Assembly (NCBI GenBank): GCA_965197825.1
Contig: CBDANW010000002.1
Location: 2,046,001-2,110,000, forward strand
DNA from: CBDANW01 sp965197825
GTDB taxonomy: Bacteria; Acidobacteriota; Vicinamibacteria; Marinacidobacterales; DATDRI01
Length of the DNA: 64,000 bases
Direction of reading: 5' to 3'
The notes under the pieces are model-generated. The model ran no database searches. It was not told where the DNA came from and saw only the letters and a list, made by a program, of their open reading frames with translations. A program made the translations under genes and the position numbers. Position 1 is the first letter of the stretch. Each line of letters starts with the position of its first letter. This document shows positions 6,782 through 15,582 of this stretch, piece after piece.

Positions 6782-9577
6782 GTGGGTAAAGCAGAGCCTG
6801 GACACGCACACGATATCAGCGGACTGAACGTCGTTTTCGCACTCTCGAGCATCGCTCTCTTTGTCACTACGGTGTGGATGATATGGGACGACTACTCACG
6901 GGAGTGGAAGGGCTACCAGCGCGAGTTCGTCCAGCTGGAGCGGGAGACAGCGCAGCGGCTACTAGATGAAGCGCAAGCTTCGTTGGATCCGACGGAGCAA
7001 CAGCGGCTCGAAGAGCAGTTGGCGGCGGCCGACGCGGCACTGGCTGAAAACCGGCAGGGGATCGACGAGCTGGAAACCGAGCGACAGCAGCTGCGCGACG
7101 AGCGCTACCTCGCCGATGTCCGAGAGCGGGAGCTCAAGTCGGTTTTCGACTCCAAGAAGTTCTATTTTGAAGAAGGTGAGCACGCCCCTCCAGGAAAGGG
7201 AGTCGACCAAGACGAGTTCGAGACGTTGAAAAACGGGTTCTTCGTCGCCCGCGATCGACGGATTTCGTTGGATTATCAGATTTCCGAGCTGGATGGAAAG
7301 CTCAGAGAGATCCGAGCCGAGCGGTCCGCCATAGAAGGTGAGCGCCGAGACCTGACGGAGCGGATCGATCTCGTTCGGCGTCGGCTGGATACTACCCGGC
7401 CGAGTTTCCCGAACTTCTTCCGCAATCTCCCCCTGGTCGATTTCATCGATCCCTCCATCGAGATCAGGCAGGTTCTCGTACAAAACGTGACTGAGGAACT
7501 CAATTTCATGCAGGTCCCCAGAGTCGATCGATGCATGACCTGCCATTTGGGTATCGACAACGAGGACTTTGCCGACGCGCCTCAACCCTTCCGAACCCAT
7601 CCCTCCCTGGATCTCTATTTGAGCAGGGAGTCTCCTCATCCGATTGACACTATCGGTTGTACGGGTTGCCACGAGGGGCGAGGGCGCGCCACGACCTTCA
7701 ATCGGGTCGTGCACACGCCTCGCGACGATGCGCAGAGGGCCGAGTGGGAGGAGACGTACGGCTGGGCAGAAGACCACTATTGGGACAAGCCCATGTACCC
7801 CGCTGATTTTTCCGAGTCGGGATGTCTGAAGTGCCACTCCGACACAGTGAACATCCCGCGGGCAGACAATTTCAATCGGGGCCGAAGTTTATACGAGAAG
7901 GCGGGATGCTGGGGATGCCACAACACGCGAGGATTCGAGGAACGGCGGAAGGTCGGGCCCGATCTCGCACACGTCGTCTCCAAGACGACGCCCGAGTGGG
8001 CGGCCCGTTGGGTAAAGAATCCCAAGAGCTTCAAACCCTCGACCTTCATGCCGCGCTTCTGGAATCTCGAGAATAACCTCGATAGTGATGTCGGGGTGAG
8101 GAACGACACCGAAGTTGCGGCGATCGTAGCGTATGTCTTCGAGCAGGCGGAGCCAATAGAGTACGGATCCGTTCCCAGCGGGAACGCGGAGCGAGGACGG
8201 GAGCTCGCGCAGTCCGTGGGATGTCTCGGCTGCCATATCACGGACGAGGCCGAGGCGAACCAGGTCCCCTTGCAGCGGCGTCACGGGCCCAGCCTGGCGG
8301 GCTTGGGGAGCAAGGTGAACAGAGAGTTCTTGTTCAACTGGCTCAAGGATCCCAAGCACTATTGGCCGGACACCTTCATGCCGAACCTCCGGTTGACAGA
8401 TGGCGAGGCGGCAGACGTGGCCTCCTTCTTGATGAGTCTCCGGAACGAGCAGTTCGAGAGTCAACCCGTGCCGCAACCGGATCCTGCGGCTCTGGACGAG
8501 ATCGCGCTCGAGTTCCTGCGTACTCGTCTTCCGGATCAGCTCGCCCAGGAGCGGCTGGACTCCATGCCCTCAGAGGAAAAGCTTACCTACTCTGGTGAGA
8601 ACCTGATCCGTCGGTACGGTTGCTTTGGCTGTCACGAAATCGCCGGTTTCGAGAACGCCCAGAAGCTCGGGGTCGATCTGTCCGACTGGGGCTCGAAGAT
8701 GGTCACCCGACTAGACTTCGGGTACATCGATATCGTGCACACCCGTCGTGCATGGCTGGAGCAGAAACTGAATACGCCGCGGAGCTTCGACCGAGGAAAG
8801 GTCAAGCTACCTGCCGAGAAGCTGCGCATGCCTTACTTCGATTTCACCGAGGAGCAGATCGGGGACGTTGCCAGGAATGTTCTAGCTCAGGTGAGAGATG
8901 AGTTTCCTTTGGAGGCCCTCAAGAGGCCGGACGCGGCGGAAGCGGTAGCGGAGCGAGGCCGGAAGATCATCCACGAGTACAATTGCAAGGGTTGTCACCT
9001 TATCGACGGCGAAGGTGGCGCCATCTACGAAACCATCGAGGATCCCGGAATGCGTCCCCCGAACCTGAATACTCAGGGACTTAGGACGAAGGCAGATTGG
9101 CTCTTCCATTTTCTCAACGCACCCTCGACCGTCCGGTTCTGGCTCAACGTACGCATGCCGACCTTCGGGTTTACGGAGGATCAGGCGAATACGCTCGTAC
9201 GCGCGTTCATGGCGATGGACGGCGCGGACCCCTTCGAGGTCGCGGATCCGCCGGTGGATACCGATCTCTTGGCCCAGGGTCGGGCCTTGACGGCGCGTCT
9301 CCGTTGCGAGCAGTGTCACATTCCATCGGCGGCTGGAACTATGTCTGCTTCCCAACTGGCACCGAGCTTCCAGTTGAGCGCCGAGCGACTCCGGCCGGAG
9401 TGGATCGAAATGTGGCTTGCGGATCCTCAGGCCATCGCTCCCGGAACGCAGATGCCGCAGTTCTGGCCCGTGGGCAACGATGGGAACATCATCACGCCGG
9501 TTCCCGAGTACCTGGACGGCGACCCGATGAGGCAAATGGAAGCCATCACGGCTCACCTCATGCGATATGGCCGCTGA
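6782..9577 (+). CDS. Membrane-anchored octaheme c-type cytochrome
   Basis: A 931-residue protein with one N-terminal membrane helix (about 14-36), a long Glu/Arg-rich coiled coil (about 45-200), then a periplasmic region with eight CXXCH heme c sites: CMTCH, CTGCH, CLKCH, CWGCH, CLGCH, CFGCH, CKGCH and CEQCH. The later heme sites are in cytochrome-c-like repeats with 'FMPxF' type distal Met segments. The frame is open much further upstream, but that part overlaps the cytochrome b gene in another frame; GTG 6782 has GGAG before it. Placed between cytochrome b and oxidase subunit II it probably replaces cytochrome c1 and the soluble cytochrome c as an electron wire. Confidence 0.9.
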   Translation: MGKAEPGHAHDISGLNVVFALSSIALFVTTVWMIWDDYSREWKGYQREFVQLERETAQRLLDEAQASLDPTEQQRLEEQLAAADAALAENRQGIDELETERQQLRDERYLADVRERELKSVFDSKKFYFEEGEHAPPGKGVDQDEFETLKNGFFVARDRRISLDYQISELDGKLREIRAERSAIEGERRDLTERIDLVRRRLDTTRPSFPNFFRNLPLVDFIDPSIEIRQVLVQNVTEELNFMQVPRVDRCMTCHLGIDNEDFADAPQPFRTHPSLDLYLSRESPHPIDTIGCTGCHEGRGRATTFNRVVHTPRDDAQRAEWEETYGWAEDHYWDKPMYPADFSESGCLKCHSDTVNIPRADNFNRGRSLYEKAGCWGCHNTRGFEERRKVGPDLAHVVSKTTPEWAARWVKNPKSFKPSTFMPRFWNLENNLDSDVGVRNDTEVAAIVAYVFEQAEPIEYGSVPSGNAERGRELAQSVGCLGCHITDEAEANQVPLQRRHGPSLAGLGSKVNREFLFNWLKDPKHYWPDTFMPNLRLTDGEAADVASFLMSLRNEQFESQPVPQPDPAALDEIALEFLRTRLPDQLAQERLDSMPSEEKLTYSGENLIRRYGCFGCHEIAGFENAQKLGVDLSDWGSKMVTRLDFGYIDIVHTRRAWLEQKLNTPRSFDRGKVKLPAEKLRMPYFDFTEEQIGDVARNVLAQVRDEFPLEALKRPDAAEAVAERGRKIIHEYNCKGCHLIDGEGGAIYETIEDPGMRPPNLNTQGLRTKADWLFHFLNAPSTVRFWLNVRMPTFGFTEDQANTLVRAFMAMDGADPFEVADPPVDTDLLAQGRALTARLRCEQCHIPSAAGTMSASQLAPSFQLSAERLRPEWIEMWLADPQAIAPGTQMPQFWPVGNDGNIITPVPEYLDGDPMRQMEAITAHLMRYGR

Positions 9578-9708
9578 GGTGCTCCGAGTGCCGATTCGCG
9601 CTTGGCTCGAGGCGCGAAACGTAGTAGAAACCGCCTGCGCTCGGTTCTCATGCCTTTCGGCACCGAAGTCGCTGTTTGCTGACAATCCAATTGTGACGAG
9701 GATATTCG

Positions 9709-10536
9709 ATGGAAGCTAATTCAGCGCCGCAGTCGAGATCGATTCAAGGGCTCATGATGGCAGTTGCCATTTGGGGCATCGTCCTTGTAAGCGTCGCCTT
9801 CTTCTTCAAGTGGGGAATGCCCGAGCTGGCGTCCAATCGGGAAGGCCTCGACAGCCTTTACTACGTGATTCTCGGGATTACCGGGGTCGCGTACGTTGTG
9901 GTTCAAGTGTTGCTGGGCTATTACATCTGGAAGTATTCGGATCGCCCAGGAGCGGAACGCGTCTACTGGCACGACAGCCACAAGATGGAAGTAGGCTGGA
10001 CGGTGGGAACGGCGGCTGTTCTCATCCCCATCGTCATGATCGGGATCAGGTTGTGGAGTGACGTTTACTCACCCCCTCCTCCCGACGCCGTCGAGGTGGA
10101 GGTCGTGGGCGCGCAGTTCCAATGGGACATGCGTTACCCCGGCCCGGATGGCGTGTTCGGGCGCGTCGATCCCGAGCTCATTTCGTTCGAGACCCCGCTT
10201 GGGATCGATCCGGACGATCCAGCTTCTGCCGACGACCGTTGCCTGACGAACCAGCTCGCGTTGCCGGTCGATAGACCGGCTGTACTTCACCTACGATCGA
10301 AGGACATGCAGCATGGTTTCTTCTTACCCCAGCACCGTGTGAAACAAGATCTGCAGGCTGGCATGGACATCCAGACTTGGTTCGTCCCTACTGAGGTGGG
10401 GGAGTACGAGATCGCTTGCGCCGAGCTTTGCGGACTTGGCCATTACCGCATGCGCGGCTTCTTGACGGTGATGGAACAAGACGAGTACGAGAATTGGTTG
10501 GTGGAGCAGCAAGAGCAACTGCCAGCCTGTAGATGA
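9709..10536 (+). CDS. ctaC: Cytochrome c oxidase subunit II
   Basis: A 275-residue subunit II. Two N-terminal membrane helices (about 15-35 and 55-80) are followed by the cupredoxin domain. The CuA ligands are visible: the first His in KDMQHGFF and the CAELCGLGHYRM loop with both Cys, the His and the Met. The aromatic segment QFQWDMRYPG that receives electrons is present. No cytochrome c domain is fused at the C-terminus, so electrons probably come from the octaheme cytochrome encoded upstream. It lies 131 bp after that gene and 62 bp before subunit I. Confidence 0.95.
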   Translation: MEANSAPQSRSIQGLMMAVAIWGIVLVSVAFFFKWGMPELASNREGLDSLYYVILGITGVAYVVVQVLLGYYIWKYSDRPGAERVYWHDSHKMEVGWTVGTAAVLIPIVMIGIRLWSDVYSPPPPDAVEVEVVGAQFQWDMRYPGPDGVFGRVDPELISFETPLGIDPDDPASADDRCLTNQLALPVDRPAVLHLRSKDMQHGFFLPQHRVKQDLQAGMDIQTWFVPTEVGEYEIACAELCGLGHYRMRGFLTVMEQDEYENWLVEQQEQLPACR

Positions 10537-10598
10537 TGGGCCGCACGATGTTAGCAAGCAGTTGACACCGAAAGACACTAATAACAGGAGAGTCCAAC

Positions 10599-12359
10599 AT
10601 GGGCGACGCTCATGACCATGAGCCCCAAAGCTTCATAAGCAAGTACGTCTTCAGCTTCGATCACAAGATGATCGGTAAGCAGTACTTGATCCTTGCCATG
10701 TGCATGGCGGTGGTGGGGGGCTCACTCGCCATGCTGATCCGTCTGCAGCTCGGCTGGCCAGGAACTCAGTGGCCGATACTCGGGAGCATCATGCCCACTG
10801 GCATGGCCAGCGGCGTGATGACGCCGGAGTTCTACATCTCCTTGTTCACGATGCATGGCACCATCATGGTGTTCTTCGTCCTGTCTCTGGCTCCCGTCAG
10901 TGGATTTGGCAACCTTCTCATTCCTCTGCAGATTGGCGCACGGGATATGGCGTTCCCCTTCTTGAACATGCTTTCCTTCTGGACGGTTGTGCCGGGCTCG
11001 ATCATCATCATTATTTCCTTCTTCGTGACCGGCGGCGCCGCCGCGTCCGGCTGGACCGCCTACCCACCCTTGAGCGCGGTGCAAAGCGCGATACCCGGAT
11101 CCCAAATGGGTCAGACCTTGTGGATCATCGGCATGGTGTTCTTCATCGCCGCGTTCACAATGGGTGGTCTCAACTTCGTGGTCACGATCCTCAATCTGCG
11201 GACCAAGGGCTTGTCGATGATGCGGCTTCCCTTGACCACCTGGGCCCAATTCGTGGTGGGTATACTGGGGCTTCTGTCCTTTCCTGCCCTCGCCGCCGGC
11301 GGGATCTTGCTCCTCTTCGATCGCCACGCAGGCACCAGCTTCTTTCTCCCCACCGGCATGTACGTCGCCGAGCAGTTGTTGCCCAACCAGGGGGGCACGC
11401 CACTCCTTTGGCAGCACCTTTTCTGGTTCCTGGGTCACCCCGAGGTTTACATCATCATGCTCCCGGCCATGGGGTTCACCTCGGACATCCTATCGACTTT
11501 TTCTAGGCGTCCCATTTTCGGTTACCGCTCCATGGTGTATGCTATCCTCGCCATTGGTACCTTGAGCTTTCTCGTGTGGGGTCATCACATGTTCATCAGC
11601 GGGATGAGCCCCTTTCTGGGAAGTGTCTTCGTCACGACGACCTTGGCGATCGCTATCCCGTCCGCAGTTAAAGTCTTTAACTGGCTGTCAACGCTCTGGG
11701 GGGCAAGAATCCGATTCACCACACCGATGTTGTTCGCCTTGGCGATTGTTTCCCTCTTCGTCACCGGAGGGCTAACCGGCATCTTTCTGGGCACCAACGC
11801 AGTCGATATTCAACTTCACGACACCTACTTCGTGGTCGGCCACTTCCATTTCATCATGGCCGGTGCCGGGCTATTCGGAGCCCTAGCGGCTAGCTACTAT
11901 TGGTTTCCCAAGATGTACGGGCGACACATGAGCGAGAAGTGGGGCAAGGCTCACTTCTGGCTGACGTTCCTGACCTACTATGGGACCTTCTTCCCGATGC
12001 ACTACTTGGGAATCGCGGGGATGATGCGCCGCATCTATGACCCGAATGTGTACGAGTATTTGCAGCCTCTACAGCCGGTGAACACATTCATTACTGTATG
12101 CGCCTTCACCCTGGGCATGGCGCAGATCATCTTCATTGCCAACTTTTTCTGGAGCATGTTTAAAGGGAAGAAGGCAGCCGCCAACCCGTGGGAGTCCAAT
12201 ACGCTCGAGTGGTCGACGCCGGTTCCTCCCGGACACGGCAATTGGGAAGGGGACCTGCCTGAAGTCCACCGTTGGCCCTATGACTACAACAAGCCGGGTG
12301 TCAACGGGGATCACGCTCCGCAATGGCAGGTCCCGGTTGCGGCCGAAACTAAGGCCTAG
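10599..12359 (+). CDS. ctaD: Cytochrome c oxidase subunit I (A-type heme-copper oxidase)
   Basis: A 586-residue catalytic subunit with twelve predicted helices. Recognisable motifs are FTMHGTIMVFF (low-spin heme His), WFLGHPEVYI with the proton-channel Glu of A-type oxidases and the cross-linked His-Tyr, HHMF (CuB ligands), and HDTYFVVGHFHF with the heme a3 and heme a His. It reduces oxygen to water in the inner membrane and pumps protons. A Shine-Dalgarno ACAGGAG precedes the ATG. The next gene supplies heme O, the precursor of its heme. Confidence 0.97.
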   Translation: MGDAHDHEPQSFISKYVFSFDHKMIGKQYLILAMCMAVVGGSLAMLIRLQLGWPGTQWPILGSIMPTGMASGVMTPEFYISLFTMHGTIMVFFVLSLAPVSGFGNLLIPLQIGARDMAFPFLNMLSFWTVVPGSIIIIISFFVTGGAAASGWTAYPPLSAVQSAIPGSQMGQTLWIIGMVFFIAAFTMGGLNFVVTILNLRTKGLSMMRLPLTTWAQFVVGILGLLSFPALAAGGILLLFDRHAGTSFFLPTGMYVAEQLLPNQGGTPLLWQHLFWFLGHPEVYIIMLPAMGFTSDILSTFSRRPIFGYRSMVYAILAIGTLSFLVWGHHMFISGMSPFLGSVFVTTTLAIAIPSAVKVFNWLSTLWGARIRFTTPMLFALAIVSLFVTGGLTGIFLGTNAVDIQLHDTYFVVGHFHFIMAGAGLFGALAASYYWFPKMYGRHMSEKWGKAHFWLTFLTYYGTFFPMHYLGIAGMMRRIYDPNVYEYLQPLQPVNTFITVCAFTLGMAQIIFIANFFWSMFKGKKAAANPWESNTLEWSTPVPPGHGNWEGDLPEVHRWPYDYNKPGVNGDHAPQWQVPVAAETKA

Positions 12360-12374
12360 CGAAACAAGGCGGTA

Positions 12375-13307
12375 TTGTCAGTGAGAGAGGCAGTCGAGCT
12401 CGACGCGACAGAACGCACTTCCGAGCAAGGCATTCTTGCAGCCGCTGGACAGAAGCTCAGCGACTATCTCGCGCTCTCTAAAGCCAGGTTGTCTTTACTC
12501 GTACTTTGCTCGGGCCTGGTTGGATTCTGGCTTGCCTCCGGGTCCTCGCCCGACCTAGCGAAACTGAGCTTCTTTGGCGCAGGTGCTCTACTCGTGATTG
12601 CTGGGGCCAATGCTTTCAACGAGATTGCGGAGCGCTATCAGGACCGACTCATGGAGCGAACGGCTCGCAGGCCGCTGCCTGCTGGCCGTATGAGCGTGCG
12701 AGAAGCCGCGGTGGCGGCTAGCCTGATGTCGGCCACGGGTTTAGCTGTGCTCGCCTGGTCGACCAACCTCCTGACGACTGCGTTGGCTTTGCTAGCGCTG
12801 GTCGTGTACGTGTTCATCTATACGCCGCTCAAACGGGTGACGCACTGGTCCACGTTTGCAGGAGCCGTTTCAGGTGCTATCCCCACCTTGATGGGTTGGG
12901 CCGCCGTCAACAACGCGCTGGCACAACCAGCCTGGATACTCTTCGGGATTCTCTTTCTCTGGCAGTTTCCTCATACCTGGGCCATCGCCTCTACGTACGG
13001 TGAAGATTACAGGCGCGCGGGCTATCGGGTTCTTCCCTTGGTAGATGTCACCGGCCTCCGCACTCGATTGCAGACGATCCTCTTCTGCGTGGCTCTCATC
13101 GCGGTCAGCGTCCTGCCGGGGCTCACTGGTGTCGCCGGTCAACTGTACCTGGTCGGAGCGATCGCCCTGGGAGTGGTGCTTCTTGGCTACGGCGTCCGTT
13201 TCGGATGCGGTCGGTCGCGCAAGTTCGCCATCCAGCTCATGGCTGCGACCCTCGTTTATATGCCGGTGCTTCTGACGCTACTGGTGCTCGACAAACGGAG
13301 CTTCTAG
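12375..13307 (+). CDS. ctaB: Protoheme IX farnesyltransferase (heme O synthase)
   Basis: A 310-residue UbiA-family prenyltransferase with about eight membrane helices. The first Asp-rich prenyl-diphosphate site is seen as NAFNEIAERYQDRLMERT with RRPLPAGRMS following, and the second region as YGEDYRRAGYRVLP. It adds a farnesyl group to heme b to make heme o. Starts at TTG 12375 and GTG 12381 are both possible and only two codons apart; AAGGCGG lies just upstream. The stop codon overlaps a GTG of the subunit III gene by one base. Confidence 0.94.
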   Translation: MSVREAVELDATERTSEQGILAAAGQKLSDYLALSKARLSLLVLCSGLVGFWLASGSSPDLAKLSFFGAGALLVIAGANAFNEIAERYQDRLMERTARRPLPAGRMSVREAAVAASLMSATGLAVLAWSTNLLTTALALLALVVYVFIYTPLKRVTHWSTFAGAVSGAIPTLMGWAAVNNALAQPAWILFGILFLWQFPHTWAIASTYGEDYRRAGYRVLPLVDVTGLRTRLQTILFCVALIAVSVLPGLTGVAGQLYLVGAIALGVVLLGYGVRFGCGRSRKFAIQLMAATLVYMPVLLTLLVLDKRSF

Positions 13308-13309
13308 TG

Positions 13310-13954
13310 ATGTCGGACGTATTGACCAAACCCCTGACGAAGACAAGTGGCGGAGGTATCGGCGTCGGCGGTGACGTCGGTGACTTTGGAGGAGGTGGCG
13401 GAGGAGAGCGGGAAGGCCCGGTCTTCGATTCCGCGAAGGTCGGGCTCTGGGTCTTTCTGGGTTCTTTGACGATGCTCTTCTCGGCCTTTACGAGCGCGTA
13501 CCTGGTGAGGCGCGCCGGGTCGGACTGGGCACCTCTCCAAGTGCCGTCGCTTTTGTGGATCAACACACTGGTGCTGCTGCTGAGTAGTGTCACCATCGAA
13601 CTGGCGCGTCGAGCCTTCCAATCTTGGAGACCGCTCGCCTTTCGGAAGTGGATGTCGGTGACCTTCTTCGCGGGAGTTTTGTTCGTGGCCGGCCAGGTTG
13701 GTGTGTGGTATCAGCTAGCCGGGCAGGGCATCTTTCTTCAAAGCAACCCGCACAGCTCTTTCTTCTACGTCCTGACGGGCGTCCACGCCGTGCACGTCGT
13801 GGCGGGGGTTATCGCCCTGCTCTACGTGCTCGTCCAATCGTGGCGCTTCCAGTTGACGCCCGGTGTCTCGAGTACTCCAGCCCTATGCGCCACGTACTGG
13901 CATTTCGTGGACGCGGTTTGGATTTATCTTTTTTTCGTGTTGTTCGTGATCTAG
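13310..13954 (+). CDS. ctaE: Cytochrome c oxidase subunit III, first copy
   Basis: A 214-residue subunit III of the five-helix type. The N-terminal 40 residues are Gly-rich (many GG pairs), then helices begin at FDSAKVGLWVFLGS. The family end motif YWHFVDAVWIYLFF is present. GTG 13307 overlaps the ctaB stop codon by one base; ATG 13310 is the next codon and I list that. A second subunit III follows 24 bp later. Subunit III stabilises the catalytic core and is not itself redox active. Confidence 0.92.
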   Translation: MSDVLTKPLTKTSGGGIGVGGDVGDFGGGGGGEREGPVFDSAKVGLWVFLGSLTMLFSAFTSAYLVRRAGSDWAPLQVPSLLWINTLVLLLSSVTIELARRAFQSWRPLAFRKWMSVTFFAGVLFVAGQVGVWYQLAGQGIFLQSNPHSSFFYVLTGVHAVHVVAGVIALLYVLVQSWRFQLTPGVSSTPALCATYWHFVDAVWIYLFFVLFVI

Positions 13955-13978
13955 CACACGAGGTTTCGAGGAGGCGAG

Positions 13979-14593
13979 ATGAATCAAAGCGCGGCCGGTC
14001 AGGTTGCGGAATCGGCCTGGGGTGGAGGCGTCGCTCCATTCGCCACCAGCTGGCAAAAGCTGATGATGTGGATCTTCATCGTCACCGACGCCCTGCTGTT
14101 CGCAGGCTTGCTGGTCGGCTACGGCGTGATCCGGGTGGCGAACGGAAGTTGGCCCGATCAAGCCGAAGTCTTCCACATGAACTTCATCGCCTTGATGACG
14201 TTCACCCTGATCACGAGCAGTCTCTTCATGGCGTCCGCGGTGGGCGGGGCACAAGCGGGAAGAAGGTCCCATGTCAACTTGTATGTTTGGCTGACTATCC
14301 TGGGAGGCCTGAGCTTCTTGGGCATGCAGGCCTATGAATGGACGACCGTCATCCACGAAGGCGCACGGCTGACCAGCAATCCTTGGGGCATTCCTCAGTT
14401 CGGTGCTTGCTTCTTTATCATTACCGGCTTCCATGGAATGCATGTCGTCACCGGGGTGACGATCCTGTTGGTCGTGGCCATCCGCTCCGCCTTGGGGCGC
14501 TACTCCGCGGAGGGTGTGGAGATCGCTGGATTGTATTGGCACTTCGTCGATCTGGTTTGGGTCTTCATTTTCGCCTTCTTCTATCTGATCTGA
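13979..14593 (+). CDS. Cytochrome c oxidase subunit III family, second copy
   Basis: A 204-residue protein of the same family as the preceding gene, with five helices and the motifs GFHGMHVVTG and YWHFVDLVWVFIF. It is clearly diverged from the first copy, so it is not a fresh duplication. The start ATG is preceded by GGAGG. Tandem subunit III genes occur in some oxidase operons where both may be part of one complex; here it is inference that both join the same enzyme. Confidence 0.92.
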   Translation: MNQSAAGQVAESAWGGGVAPFATSWQKLMMWIFIVTDALLFAGLLVGYGVIRVANGSWPDQAEVFHMNFIALMTFTLITSSLFMASAVGGAQAGRRSHVNLYVWLTILGGLSFLGMQAYEWTTVIHEGARLTSNPWGIPQFGACFFIITGFHGMHVVTGVTILLVVAIRSALGRYSAEGVEIAGLYWHFVDLVWVFIFAFFYLI

Positions 14594-14613
14594 AGCGTGA
14601 GGAGAGAATAAGG

Positions 14614-14916
14614 ATGACAACCGAGTCACATGGATACGGGATTTACTGGATCATCTGGGGGGTTTTGCTCGTACTGACCTTCACGATGATCTTCATCGGC
14701 GAAGCAAATTTGGGTTATGTGGCGAAAGCCTTCTTGTTGCTGCTCGGCGCGGCCGCCAAGGCAGCGTTGATCATCTTCTACTTCATGCACTTGCGGCTAG
14801 AAAAGGCAGGCCTTGCCGTCATCGTTATGGTCGGTATCTTCCTCACCGGTACCCTGATGTTCGCGCTACCGGCATACGATGGCTCGCAGGTCTTTCAGAA
14901 CTTGCTGTATCGTTAG
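14614..14916 (+). CDS. Prokaryotic cytochrome c oxidase subunit IV
   Basis: A 100-residue three-helix membrane protein ending the oxidase genes, of the bacterial COX4/CtaF type. The motif KAALIIFYFMHLRLE in the second helix is typical for the family. The ATG at 14614 follows GGAGAGAATAAGG. The start is 20 bp after the second subunit III, consistent with one transcript. Confidence 0.9.
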   Translation: MTTESHGYGIYWIIWGVLLVLTFTMIFIGEANLGYVAKAFLLLLGAAAKAALIIFYFMHLRLEKAGLAVIVMVGIFLTGTLMFALPAYDGSQVFQNLLYR

Positions 14917-14926
14917 AGGACAAAAG

Positions 14927-15220
14927 ATGACGCAGACAAAACGCATCATCCTTGTACTGGGCTTGCTTGCGGCAATAGCCTTGCTCGGCATGTCGCCGTT
15001 GGCCGCCCAATGCGCCATGTGTCGCACCGCCCTCACCGAGTCCGCCGAAGGTCAGCAGCTGGCGGCTGGATTCAATAGCGCGATTCTTTTCCTCTTGAGC
15101 GCCCCGTATCTTGTTTTCGGGACCCTCGCGGGATCGCTTTGGATGGCCAGGCGAAGAAAACTCACCTCAAAGCCCGTACAGCATCCAGTAGATCACGACC
15201 CCCGTCACCGACACGTATAG
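14927..15220 (+). CDS. Small exported membrane protein with CAMC motif
   Basis: A 97-residue protein: signal peptide (about 1-26, ending LAAQ), then CAMCRTAL, then one hydrophobic helix (about 45-68) and a basic tail. The CxxC next to the processing site could bind a metal or a thiol partner. It follows subunit IV by 10 bp with AGAGGA as ribosome site, so it belongs to the oxidase transcript. Small proteins of this type occur beside heme-copper oxidase genes, but I know no assigned function. Its last 54 bp overlap the convergent DUF420 gene. Confidence 0.75.
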   Translation: MTQTKRIILVLGLLAAIALLGMSPLAAQCAMCRTALTESAEGQQLAAGFNSAILFLLSAPYLVFGTLAGSLWMARRRKLTSKPVQHPVDHDPRHRHV

Positions 15221-15580
15221 CCACACCGGAAGTGTCAACTTCGCAATGCGCTTGTGAAGCTCCCAGCGCCCCCGCAGAGCCCGATAGAGAGTCACCAACG
15301 CAAGCGGCAGAATAGCCGCCGCCAGAATAATGTGCGTTACGAGGATGGTGAAGTAGACCCCCCGCACCCAGCCTTGCCCGGTGAACGCGACGGAGCCTAC
15401 TTGATAGTGATAGTAGAGGTACGAAGCGAGAAAGAGGCTGGACACGACGAATGCCGCGACCATCGACAACTGGTGAGCGCGGACCTGCTTGTGCCGGATG
15501 AACCAATAGCCTGCGGTCAGAAGGCATGCGGCCGTCGCATTGAGTGCGGCGTTCACGCCCGGAAGGGCTGAGGCGTCCAT
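15167..15580 (-). CDS. DUF420 (CtaM/YozB-like) membrane protein
   Basis: A 137-residue four-helix membrane protein of the DUF420 family, members of which are needed for maturation of heme A-type oxidases in Firmicutes (CtaM). Conserved His residues are seen in HKQVRAHQLSM, YYHYQ, VTHIIL and ELHKRIAKLTLPVW. The frame is open further upstream but only by running over the heme A synthase gene; ATG 15580 lies 2 bp after that gene. With it, it forms a two-gene minus-strand unit that converges on the oxidase operon. Confidence 0.87.
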   Translation of the reverse strand: MDASALPGVNAALNATAACLLTAGYWFIRHKQVRAHQLSMVAAFVVSSLFLASYLYYHYQVGSVAFTGQGWVRGVYFTILVTHIILAAAILPLALVTLYRALRGRWELHKRIAKLTLPVWLYVSVTGVVIYWMLYGL

Positions 15581-15582
15581 CG

